5,020 bases of DNA from M55B129 sp034189085 (GTDB lineage: Bacteria; Bacillota; Dethiobacteria; DTU022). Where the stretch lies: NCBI GenBank assembly GCA_034189085.1, contig JAXHVH010000066.1, positions 1 through 5,020 of the forward strand, given 5' to 3'. Below are positions 1 to 5,020 of the stretch, piece after piece. The notes below the pieces were generated by a model that searched no databases, was not told where the DNA came from, and saw only the letters and a program-made list of their open reading frames with translations. Numbering within the stretch: the stretch's first letter is position 1; every line of letters begins with the position of its first letter. The position numbers and the translations under genes are program-made.

Positions 1-26
1 CGAGCCATCTGTATCTCCTCCCATAG
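1..26 (-). pseudogene. Probable detached continuation of the glycosyltransferase frame, running off the left edge
   Basis: On the minus strand, the codons from 26 down to 1 read CTA TGG GAG GAG ATA CAG ATG GCT CG (LWEEIQMA and a partial codon). They are in the same frame as the truncated glycosyltransferase: CTA at 98-96 and CTA at 26-24 are 72 bp apart, exactly 24 codons. The stretch therefore looks like the 3' part of that gene, separated by a segment carrying three in-frame stops (95-93, 89-87, 77-75). The TGG fits the Trp that members of this family commonly carry shortly after the DxDEF motif; that comparison is from memory. Alternatively, GGAGGAG followed 5-8 nt later by the ATG at 8-6 could start a new gene. 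Only 26 bp are visible, so this is tentative. Confidence 0.35.
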
Positions 27-52
27 GTATATTTTATACCTATGGGAGGAGA
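14..52. repeat. Perfect 18-bp palindrome with a 3-nt loop
   Basis: Left arm 14-31 (TCTCCTCCCATAGGTATA) is the exact reverse complement of right arm 35-52, with TTT between them. There is no T-run after the stem on either strand, so it does not look like an intrinsic terminator. Its core word, CATAGGTATA, occurs a third time at 94-103, exactly where the glycosyltransferase reading frame ends. This suggests the palindrome arose by rearrangement within the gene rather than as a regulatory stem. Confidence 0.9.
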
Positions 53-107
53 AAGTCAACCAGTATTCCTTTATCTATAAGGCTTTTCAACCTCATAGGT
101 ATAAAAT
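31..107. repeat. 14-bp perfect inverted repeat flanking a 49-bp, possibly invertible, segment
   Basis: ATTTTATACCTATG at 31-44 is the exact reverse complement of CATAGGTATAAAAT at 94-107. The bases between (45-93) contain three stops in the glycosyltransferase frame in the orientation shown. If 45-93 is inverted between these repeats, the gene reads on without a stop: ILYLWEEKVNQ, then SFIYKAFQPHRYKIYLWEE, then IQMA to the edge. The repeat and the frame arithmetic are read directly from the sequence. That recombination occurs is an inference, and no recombinase gene is present in the window. Confidence 0.6.
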
Positions 108-458
108 TGCGGGAATGCAGGTTTCAAGTGTTAATAAAGATTCCTCCAGACATCTTCTAGAGTTAATCTTTATAAATTCATCTGCATCAAGTAAAAAAAT
201 AAAGTCAGGATTATAATTGTAAAAGATTTTTCTTGCAAGCTTAGTAATGTATTTTTCACTCCAATGTTCAAGTTTTTTCTCAACTTCTATTGTAATCGGT
301 AACCCTTCTTCTTTTAATTTGGAAAGAATTAACCCAGTTTCGTCAAATGAATCGTGATCTATGAGGTGGAGCGAATCAAGATATTTTAAGTTGTGTCTCA
401 CAAATACTTCTATAATATCTTGTTCATTCTTGACCATAGCAACACCTGATAACTTCAA
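93..458 (-). CDS. Family 2 glycosyltransferase (GT-A, Glyco_tranf_2_4 type), C-terminally truncated
   Basis: This protein is predicted to transfer a sugar from a nucleotide-sugar donor to a glycan or lipid carrier in the cytoplasm. With the TTG start at 458 it has 121 residues, beginning MKLSGVAMVKNEQDIIEVFV. The N-terminal AMVKNExDII is the nucleotide-binding strand typical of this group, HLIDHDSFDETG follows, and FLLDADEFIK carries the metal-binding DxD (residues about 89-94). Family members usually run to roughly 250-350 residues, so about half is missing, including the usual catalytic and acceptor part. The frame stops at TGA 95-93, inside a 14-bp inverted repeat; inverting 45-93 would restore it. 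The TTG at 458 was chosen because AGAGGTG (472-466) lies 7 nt upstream and the product then begins where the family begins. The frame is open up to a TTG at 539, but that has no ribosome site. GC is about 30% by hand count over 121-420, far below the kinase gene, which suggests transfer. As drawn the product is probably inactive. Confidence 0.75.
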   Translation of the reverse strand: MKLSGVAMVKNEQDIIEVFVRHNLKYLDSLHLIDHDSFDETGLILSKLKEEGLPITIEVEKKLEHWSEKYITKLARKIFYNYNPDFIFLLDADEFIKINSRRCLEESLLTLETCIPAILYL

Positions 459-465
459 AAACTTA

Positions 466-472
466 CACCTCT
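466..472 (-). promoter_or_regulatory. Ribosome binding site that decides the glycosyltransferase start
   Basis: AGAGGTG on the minus strand lies 7 nt before the TTG at 458-456. The upstream in-frame candidates, TTG at 539-537 and ATG at 494-492, have no comparable Shine-Dalgarno sequence. This supports the shorter N-terminus, which begins directly at the first conserved strand of the fold. Confidence 0.65.
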
Positions 473-540
473 TTTTCGAATTACTGATAACCATGGAGAT
501 CAAATAAATTGAATAATAACTCGTTTTCAAGAGAAACAAA

Positions 541-2346
541 TCATTTATTCATTTTCGCCATACTTCTAAATTGTTCATTGCTGTTAAGTAATTGATCATA
601 TGCCCCCTGATCGGTTATCTTTCCTCTATCCAGCATATAGACCATGTCACAGTTCTTAACCGTTGTCAGGCGGTGGGCAATGATGATTAAAGTTTTCAGT
701 TTGGCCGCATTTTCCATGGCTCCCAGCACCGCCTCTTCGGTTACCCCATCGAGGGCACTGGTGGCCTCGTCAAAAACTATCACTGCCGGGTCGTGGTAAA
801 GGGCCCGGGCAATGCCAATGCGCTGGCGCTGGCCTCCGGAAAGGCGCACTCCCCTCTCCCCAACTACTGTATCAAAGCCATCCGGCAGTTCTTCTTTAAT
901 AAAATTATAAATATCGGCTATCTTTGCGGCCTGTTCCAGTCGGTTTTCATCGATTTCCTTATCAGGCAACCCAAATGCAATATTCCTGGCAATCGTATCA
1001 TCGCTCAGGTATATAAACTGTGGCACATAGCCGATGTTGCGCTGCCAGTTTAATAGATTTTCCCTGTTAATGATTGCATCATCGACTTGCAACTGCCCTT
1101 CCTGTGGAGTGAGTAACCCGAGAATAATATCAACCAGAGTAGTTTTACCTGCCCCTGTCGGGCCGACAAAGGCTACTGAAGTGTTATGCATAATGCTGAG
1201 ATCAATGTCTTCAATAACCGGGATTTTAGTATTTGGATAATAATATGTCACATGATTTAGTTTAATCTCTTTTTCAAAAGGCAAAGGCTCAACTGACCGT
1301 TTCTTCTTGGCCAAAGAATCCCCCGGGTCCTGGCGATAAGTAATATCATCATGAATCCGATCCAGCACCGCCTGGTTAAATCTCATCTGGGTAAAGCTGG
1401 TAAATATCTCCTGGATAGCTGGCATCAGGCGGTAACCGGCAAAGGCAAAGACGCTGGCGATGGGAATGACCTGGGCAGCGTTATCGCTGTTGAGCAGCAG
1501 GATCAGGACAAATATGATCACACCGCCAAAAGCAATCGCTTCCAGGGCAAACCGGGGCAGCTGGCCGATAACGGCATTCCAGGATACAAGCAGGGCATGC
1601 TGGTAAGAATGCTTTGAATAGCTATCCAGGAAAAAAGGTTCACGGTTCATAACCTTAATTTCTTTGATTCCCCCAAAAGCTTCGTTAACTGCCTTAAAAC
1701 GCATTAAATTTTCCCTGAGCCTTTTCTCCCCCCGATACTTCAGGTTTTTATTAACTCGCCAGTAAATAGCAACATAGGCACCGCCGATTAAAACAATGGC
1801 CGCCAGGGAAACTGTAACATCAACAAAAAATAGCATTGCCAGGATAAACAGCACTATCATAGCTCTCGTAATGATATTTAACAGAGGCATAAGATAATTA
1901 CTGGTCAGCTGGTTTACCTCTGCAAGGACGTTCTTGCTTAAGTCCGAGCTGTTATGATTGAGGAAAAAAACATAGGGCATCGAAAGATATTTTTCGAGCA
2001 GGCGTCGGGAAAGGCGGTGGTTGTTCATCCATACAAAACGTAATTTAAGCCAGGTAGCAAGAGCTGAAACGGCGTTAGCCAGGACAATAATTAGCAGCAT
2101 GGCCAGACCAACAAAGATAATAAAGCGTTTAACACTGCTGAAGTTAAAAAGCTCGTAAGCCCAGTTTAAATACTGGTTATCGAAAACCATGTCCGGTTCC
2201 ATCACCAGGCTGATAAAGGGAAGCACTGAAGCGACACCGAGAGCCTGGGAAAAAGCCATGACAATAATAGCAACCAGCAGGGCTAAAACCTGCCACTTTT
2301 CCCGTCGGTTTAATATTCTTCTTAATTTGTTGAAGGTTGCCAGCAT
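541..2346 (-). CDS. ABC exporter/flippase, fused permease and ATPase (MsbA/PglK-like)
   Basis: A complete 601-residue half-transporter that would work as a homodimer in the cytoplasmic membrane. Residues 1-330 form the transmembrane domain, with hydrophobic segments near 18-48, 74-100, 160-197 and 262-310. Residues about 355-595 form the ATPase: Walker A GPTGAGKT at 395-402, Q-loop Gln443, signature LSGGQ at 502-506, Walker B AVIVFDE at 521-527, D-loop SALD, and switch His558 in IIIAHRL. All catalytic elements are intact. The N-terminus (short basic helix, then SQALGVASVLPFISLVMEP) resembles PglK-type flippases of lipid-linked oligosaccharides. The glycosyltransferase and chain-length kinase nearby support an envelope glycan or glycolipid substrate, but sequence alone does not define it. 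The start is ATG 2346, with a modest GAAGGG about 11 nt upstream. The gene appears to have its own promoter (2546-2574) and a 198-nt leader with two dyads. It ends 82 bp before the preferred glycosyltransferase start, so co-transcription is likely. Confidence 0.92.
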   Translation of the reverse strand: MLATFNKLRRILNRREKWQVLALLVAIIVMAFSQALGVASVLPFISLVMEPDMVFDNQYLNWAYELFNFSSVKRFIIFVGLAMLLIIVLANAVSALATWLKLRFVWMNNHRLSRRLLEKYLSMPYVFFLNHNSSDLSKNVLAEVNQLTSNYLMPLLNIITRAMIVLFILAMLFFVDVTVSLAAIVLIGGAYVAIYWRVNKNLKYRGEKRLRENLMRFKAVNEAFGGIKEIKVMNREPFFLDSYSKHSYQHALLVSWNAVIGQLPRFALEAIAFGGVIIFVLILLLNSDNAAQVIPIASVFAFAGYRLMPAIQEIFTSFTQMRFNQAVLDRIHDDITYRQDPGDSLAKKKRSVEPLPFEKEIKLNHVTYYYPNTKIPVIEDIDLSIMHNTSVAFVGPTGAGKTTLVDIILGLLTPQEGQLQVDDAIINRENLLNWQRNIGYVPQFIYLSDDTIARNIAFGLPDKEIDENRLEQAAKIADIYNFIKEELPDGFDTVVGERGVRLSGGQRQRIGIARALYHDPAVIVFDEATSALDGVTEEAVLGAMENAAKLKTLIIIAHRLTTVKNCDMVYMLDRGKITDQGAYDQLLNSNEQFRSMAKMNK

Positions 2347-2462
2347 TTAATAATTAACCCTTCATTTTGCTCCATCCGACTTCCAATCTGTACTATTCAT
2401 ATTTCGCTTCTTATACTGATAGTTAATTAGAAACAGTATTCAATAAACATCTACCACACAAA

Positions 2463-2474
2463 TTCAATATTGAA
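2463..2474. promoter_or_regulatory. Second operator-like dyad in the ABC transporter leader
   Basis: TTCAATATTGAA is a perfect 12-bp palindrome. Read on the minus strand it shares the word GTTCAATATT with the promoter-proximal dyad, at 2475-2466 and 2538-2529. The two copies are exactly 63 bp apart, about six turns of DNA, so both sites would face the same side of the helix. This would suit a DNA-looping regulator. The protein is unknown. Confidence 0.4.
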
Positions 2475-2523
2475 CAGTTTTGTAGATTACATAAATAACC
2501 ATTAACTCTTATTCTAAATGTTT

Positions 2524-2538
2524 GTTCAAATATTGAAC
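2524..2538. promoter_or_regulatory. Operator-like dyad at the predicted transcription start of the ABC gene
   Basis: GTTCAA-ATA-TTGAAC is a perfect 6-bp inverted repeat with a 3-bp spacer. It begins 7 bp downstream of the predicted -10 box, so it would cover about +1 to +15 of the transcript. That is a classic position for a repressor that blocks initiation or clearance. The sequence does not identify the regulator. Confidence 0.45.
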
Positions 2539-2545
2539 TATGGCT

Positions 2546-2574
2546 ATGGTAGCCTTATCCCCAGTACCTGTCAA
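2546..2574 (-). promoter_or_regulatory. Sigma-A-type promoter for the ABC transporter
   Basis: On the minus strand there is a perfect -35 box, TTGACA (2574-2569), a 17-bp spacer, and a -10 box TACCAT (2551-2546), which matches TATAAT at 4 of 6 positions including the key T, A and final T. Transcription would begin near 2539, about 190 nt before the ATG. A dyad lies immediately downstream. Confidence 0.55.
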
Positions 2575-2684
2575 GGGTAAATATGTTTTTCTGAATATAG
2601 ATACGGCACAATATACTTGCAAAGGTTACTGGTAAATATTGTTTCAGATTTATCCATAGGTGCTTGGTATTTATTAAACCACCT

Positions 2685-3104
2685 CTAGTTACCTGGTTTC
2701 CGAAGAATCGATAAATTGCCTATTCGTAGTAATAATACCCCCATAGCTGTCCCGCCCAAATCGATAAGCACATCATAAAAGGCCGCTTCACGGCCGGGCA
2801 CGAACCACTGGTGCAGCTCATCGCTGACAGCATATAAAAAACCGACCAGCAGGGCATACCCTGCCGCTTGCAGGCTCCAGCCTTTCAGGCCCCCGTTGAA
2901 GGCCCGGTAGAGCAAAAAACCGAGTAACGCATAGCCGACAAAATGCCCGATCCCGGCCGGTGCCGGGAAGTGTTCCAGGGTCGGGCTCCCTTTTGCCTGT
3001 GCAGAAAAGTAAAAGATTACAGCCATCCAGGCCCCTGCCGGGACCCATAAAACAACCGGTTTAATTACCTTTTTATAATCCATAAGCCGGTGCAGTCTTT
3101 TCAT
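2685..3104 (-). CDS. VanZ-family integral membrane protein
   Basis: A 139-residue, strongly hydrophobic protein with about four transmembrane helices (near 16-35, 50-69, 76-94 and 112-127). It carries the VanZ-family signatures: FYFSAQ (31-36) after the first helix; GHFVGYALLGFLLYR (53-67), the counterpart of the usual D/G-K/x-xxHxxxYxxLG block; and SDELHQWFVPGREAAFYDV (94-112), where Asp95, Glu96, His98, Gln99, Arg105 and Asp111 are the typical conserved polar residues. The family is named after VanZ of enterococci, which raises teicoplanin resistance; most members have no known biochemical role, so an envelope function is only an inference. The start is ATG 3104; an alternative ATG at 3083 (residue 8) has no better ribosome site, and neither site is strong. 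The gene follows the Wzc-like kinase by 133 bp on the same strand and may be co-transcribed with it. Confidence 0.85.
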   Translation of the reverse strand: MKRLHRLMDYKKVIKPVVLWVPAGAWMAVIFYFSAQAKGSPTLEHFPAPAGIGHFVGYALLGFLLYRAFNGGLKGWSLQAAGYALLVGFLYAVSDELHQWFVPGREAAFYDVLIDLGGTAMGVLLLRIGNLSILRKPGN

Positions 3105-3133
3105 AAATGATGTTTTTGTTAATTAAACATAAT

Positions 3134-3149
3134 TCCGGCCGAGGCCGGA
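3134..3149. other. Short GC-rich hairpin between the kinase and VanZ-like genes
   Basis: TCCGGCC-GA-GGCCGGA folds into a compact GC stem. On the minus strand it is followed by AATTATGTTT rather than a clean T-run, so it is at best a weak terminator or a processing or stability element downstream of the kinase mRNA. A 12-bp palindrome, GCCAGCGCTGGC (3189-3200), lies in the same gap. CGCTGG at 3194-3199 can also pair with CCAGCG at 3215-3220. Confidence 0.35.
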
Positions 3150-3237
3150 GTATTTCTGCTGCAGCTTTTGTCACCATTTGGCTTGGCAGCCAGCGCTGGC
3201 AAAAGTTTATTTCCCCAGCGATGGAACAGACAATTCA

Positions 3238-4647
3238 TTAACTTTCTGCAATCTCCATACTTTTCTTCCTCTGCTTCAACTTCCGGCGGCTTTTGCGCGG
3301 CGAATCGCTGCTGCTCCCGTAGTAATAATAGTAGTGGTAATCGTAGTGGGAAGAATTCTGGGGCACAGCGTTGATTACCGCCCCGATCACATTGGCCTGG
3401 ACCCGGGCCAGCTGATCCAGGGCCCCCGCCGCTTCCTCCTTGCGCACCCGCCCGTAGTCGAGAACCAGCAAAGTCCCGTCAACAAGCCGCGACAGGATAG
3501 CCGCGTCGGTAACGGCAATAATAGGCGGCGAATCGAAAATAATGTAATCAAAGCGCTCTGCAAAATATTCGATCAGCTTTTTCATCCTCTCCGAGGCCAA
3601 AAGTTCAGCCGGGTAAGGTGGTATGGGCCCGCTGGGCATGAGATAAAGCTTTTCATGCTCCGTTTTACGCAGCACCCTGGCCGGTTCAATATCTTCCTTG
3701 AAGATTAGGTTGGTCAGCCCCGGTTCGCTCTTTGTTTCAAAAAATTTGTGCAGGGTCGGCCGGCGCAGGTCGGCATCAATGAGCAGCACCGCTCCGCCGC
3801 TCTGGGCCATGGTCACTCCAAGGTTGGCCGTTATGGTTGATTTGCCGCAGGACGGGTTTGCTCCGGCAACCAGAATTTTCTTGATCGGCTTATCCACACT
3901 GCTGTACTGGATATTGGTCCGCAGGGATCGGAAAGCCTCGGAAGCGGGAGAACGGGGATCTTCCATCGTAAAAAGGTTCTGCCCTTCCACCGCCGGAACT
4001 ACCCCGATTACCGGGATCTCCAGCAGTTTCTGCGCTTCCTCCGGATCCTTGATAGTCCGATCCAGGTACTCAATTAAGAAGGCAATCCCGAAGGCAGCCA
4101 TCAGCCCCACCACGAAAGCTACTGCAACATTCATTTTAACACGCGGGCTCACCGGCGCTTCCGGTAAGACAGCCTCATCAACCACACTGACATTTTCAAT
4201 CTGCATGATCTCGGTTATTTCGGTCATGAAAGCGCTGGCCAACTCGTTGGCAATATCGCGGGCCAGGTGCGGATCTGGATCGGTCACATCAACAGTAATC
4301 AGCTCCGTATCGCGCACCGCCTGCACATCCACCTTTTCCCGCAGTTCAATAACACTGTAGGGCAGGCTGCGGTTGGCGATGGCCACCTCCAGCACCCGCC
4401 GGCTGTGAATGATCTCCCGGTAAGTATTGACCAGCTGGCGGCTGACCTGGATATCCTGGTAGAGAATCTGCGAAGTATCGGTTGGCCTGGTAAGCATCAG
4501 GGTAGTCGAAGCCGTATATTGCGGAGTAATTAAAAATATACTGACCAGCAAACTGGCCAGTGCCGCCAGAATGGGCAACAGCACTATTAATTTCCATCGT
4601 TTTACTATAACCTGCCATATCGCGTAAAGATCCAGTTCTTCTTCCAA
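3238..4647 (-). CDS. Wzc-like polysaccharide co-polymerase fused to a bacterial tyrosine autokinase
   Basis: A 469-residue inner-membrane protein that would control chain length and export of a surface polysaccharide through cycles of tyrosine phosphorylation. The N-terminal Wzz domain covers about 3-190, with transmembrane helix 1 near 19-40, an extracytoplasmic region, a proline-containing approach (PEAPVSPRV, 162-170) and helix 2 near 173-194. The cytoplasmic BY-kinase follows: the oligomerisation motif ExxRxxR (Glu237, Arg240, Arg243), Walker A around NPSCGKST (264-271, Lys269), Walker A' LLIDADLRRP (288-297) and Walker B YIIFDSPP (368-375). The tail has seven tyrosines within 435-443, the expected autophosphorylation cluster, then a basic stretch at 451-462. 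Many Gram-positives split these parts into two proteins (CapA/CapB, CpsC/CpsD); here they are fused as in Wzc. The Cys at 267 occupies a P-loop position where Glu or Asp is common. The start is TTG 4647, the only start codon fitting both the frame and the GAGGTG 10 nt upstream. Sampled GC is about 55%. Confidence 0.93.
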   Translation of the reverse strand: MEEELDLYAIWQVIVKRWKLIVLLPILAALASLLVSIFLITPQYTASTTLMLTRPTDTSQILYQDIQVSRQLVNTYREIIHSRRVLEVAIANRSLPYSVIELREKVDVQAVRDTELITVDVTDPDPHLARDIANELASAFMTEITEIMQIENVSVVDEAVLPEAPVSPRVKMNVAVAFVVGLMAAFGIAFLIEYLDRTIKDPEEAQKLLEIPVIGVVPAVEGQNLFTMEDPRSPASEAFRSLRTNIQYSSVDKPIKKILVAGANPSCGKSTITANLGVTMAQSGGAVLLIDADLRRPTLHKFFETKSEPGLTNLIFKEDIEPARVLRKTEHEKLYLMPSGPIPPYPAELLASERMKKLIEYFAERFDYIIFDSPPIIAVTDAAILSRLVDGTLLVLDYGRVRKEEAAGALDQLARVQANVIGAVINAVPQNSSHYDYHYYYYYGSSSDSPRKSRRKLKQRKKSMEIAES

Positions 4648-4657
4648 AGCTATATCA

Positions 4658-4663
4658 CACCTC
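4658..4663 (-). promoter_or_regulatory. Ribosome binding site for the Wzc-like kinase
   Basis: GAGGTG on the minus strand lies 10 nt before the TTG start at 4647-4645. The spacing is slightly long, but no ATG or GTG in this frame fits better, so it supports a TTG start. Confidence 0.6.
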
Positions 4664-4853
4664 GCTTCAACTAATACTGTAAAGATTTTCTTTATATATT
4701 AAGTTTCTCCTGTTAAACGTTAAATCCTGCTTACCTTTTTCACTGCTGTAACTGTTCCCACGGAGTTTCTTTACACAGTTCTGTTAACGGTTGTTAGCTT
4801 CGGTACAGGCCAATTTCTAAAAATAAATTAAATTCCGCAGTAAATATATACCA

Positions 4854-4883
4854 TATATAGCCTTTTACCTCTTGTATTGACAA
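4854..4883 (-). promoter_or_regulatory. Candidate promoter for the kinase/VanZ-like transcript
   Basis: On the minus strand, TTGTCA (4883-4878) matches the -35 consensus at 5 of 6 positions. After 18 bp, TATATA (4859-4854) is an acceptable -10 box. Transcription would start near 4847, giving a leader of about 200 nt before the TTG start. The region is AT-rich, so chance matches are possible; an alternative AT-rich -10 lies near 4690-4700 without a good -35 box. Confidence 0.4.
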
Positions 4884-4925
4884 AATATTTGCGATATAAC
4901 CTGACTTTTGCAGTAAAATTGATTG

Positions 4926-4970
4926 AAAATGCCGCTAAGCCCTTATGTTGTAAGGGTTTAACGGCATTTT
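4926..4970. terminator. Long near-perfect hairpin, probably a (bidirectional) terminator
   Basis: The 20-nt arms 4926-4945 and 4951-4970 pair around the loop TGTTG, with one C-A mismatch (4935/4961) and one G-U pair (4939/4957). The stem is edged by AAAA on one side and TTTT on the other, so on either strand it ends in TTTT followed by a mixed AT-rich stretch. It most simply ends a minus-strand gene lying to the right: near the edge the minus strand has stops at 4999-4997 and 5009-5007 in two frames. It also insulates the kinase promoter at 4854-4883 from upstream transcription. Confidence 0.55.
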
Positions 4971-5020
4971 GAATTTACAGTAAGATGTTGCTTTTTTTAA
5001 GTTTTTTTAGTTGCGCTCAG

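Larger units (their letters stand above)
2347..2684. other. AT-rich intergenic region between the VanZ-like and ABC genes
   Basis: No credible gene is present in these 338 bp. The left part (2347-2523) would be the leader of the ABC transporter mRNA and holds one dyad (2463-2474). The middle holds the minus-strand promoter and the promoter-proximal dyad. The right part (2575-2684) holds only a 9-bp direct repeat, GGTAAATAT at 2576-2584 and 2631-2639, each followed within a base by GTTT. No convincing terminator follows the VanZ-like gene, so read-through into the ABC gene remains possible. Confidence 0.6.
4648..5020. other. Non-coding region upstream of the kinase gene
   Basis: These 373 bp contain no credible gene. 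From the kinase start outward, it holds the ribosome site, an AT-rich leader, the candidate promoter (4854-4883), the long hairpin (4926-4970) and two runs of seven T (4992-4998 and 5002-5008). Within the leader, AACTGT (4750-4755) and ACAGTT (4775-4780) can pair, but weakly. No riboswitch class is recognisable. Confidence 0.5.

Noticed and set aside
6..24. GGAGGAG followed by ATG GCT on the minus strand as the start of a new gene, with its ribosome site hidden in the palindrome (RNA-switch idea)
   Set aside because: The same bases continue the glycosyltransferase frame exactly (72-bp offset), and the purine-rich stretch reads as Trp-Glu-Glu codons. Only two codons are visible, so a new start cannot be supported.
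14..52. Palindrome as an intrinsic terminator after the glycosyltransferase
   Set aside because: There is no T-run after the stem on either strand; it is followed by TACAGATGG on the minus strand and AAGTCAACC on the plus strand.
793..1617. Three plus-strand open frames inside the ABC transporter gene
   Set aside because: All are antisense to a complete ABC protein with every ATPase motif intact, and none shows a domain.
2818..3048. 76-codon minus-strand frame overlapping the VanZ-like gene
   Set aside because: It is an out-of-frame shadow of the VanZ-like gene, which carries the family motifs.
3134..3149. GC-rich hairpin as a strong terminator between the kinase and VanZ-like genes
   Set aside because: The bases after the stem are AATTATGTTT on the minus strand, lacking a continuous T-run; it is kept only as a weak structural element.
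3178..3708. 176-codon plus-strand open frame covering the end of the kinase gene
   Set aside because: It is a mirror of the kinase coding sequence, with no ribosome site and a composition that does not resemble a protein family.
3698..4360. 220-codon plus-strand open frame
   Set aside because: It lies wholly antisense to the Wzc-like kinase, has low-complexity Ser/Thr/Arg-rich content, and matches no family I recognise. The kinase motifs on the other strand are unmistakable.
4346..4618. 90-codon minus-strand frame inside the kinase gene
   Set aside because: It is an alternative-frame shadow of the Wzz domain with no recognisable features.
4828..4854. Eight-residue leader peptide (MVYIYCGI) upstream of the kinase gene
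   Set aside because: It overlaps the candidate -10 box and has no regulatory codon pattern; it is most likely chance in an AT-rich stretch.

Overview
The window looks like part of an exopolysaccharide or cell-surface glycan locus from a low-to-moderate GC Gram-positive bacterium, most likely a Clostridia-type Firmicute. Supporting signs are strong Shine-Dalgarno sequences of the GAGGTG type, TTG starts, a VanZ-family protein and sigma-A-like promoters. The species cannot be named from the sequence. All four recognisable genes are on the minus strand, so the reading order is from high to low coordinates.

Right to left: 4648-5020 is non-coding, with a long near-perfect hairpin (4926-4970, terminator-like) and a candidate promoter (4854-4883) giving a leader of about 200 nt. 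At 3238-4647 lies a fused Wzz-type chain-length regulator and bacterial tyrosine kinase (Wzc-like) with a tyrosine-cluster tail. A 133-bp gap with small palindromes leads to a VanZ-family membrane protein (2685-3104). An AT-rich gap of 338 bp carries a good sigma-A promoter with a dyad just downstream of its -10 box, plus a second related dyad 63 bp further on. Next is a full-length ABC exporter/flippase with fused permease and ATPase (541-2346). Last is a family 2 glycosyltransferase (93-458), much more AT-rich than the rest, whose frame stops right after the DxDEF motif.

Functionally, the glycosyltransferase would add sugars to a lipid-linked or surface glycan, the ABC protein would flip or export a lipid-linked product, and the Wzc-like kinase would regulate polymer length and export. 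The role of VanZ-like proteins is poorly defined, although some affect antibiotic resistance and the cell envelope.

The most notable signal is at the left edge. The glycosyltransferase ends exactly inside one copy of a 14-bp perfect inverted repeat (31-44 and 94-107). Flipping the 49 bp between the repeats (45-93) on paper removes all three in-frame stops and gives an uninterrupted frame to the window edge. The window therefore may show the OFF state of a tiny invertible coding segment, or the scar of a recent inversion or template switch, or an assembly artefact.
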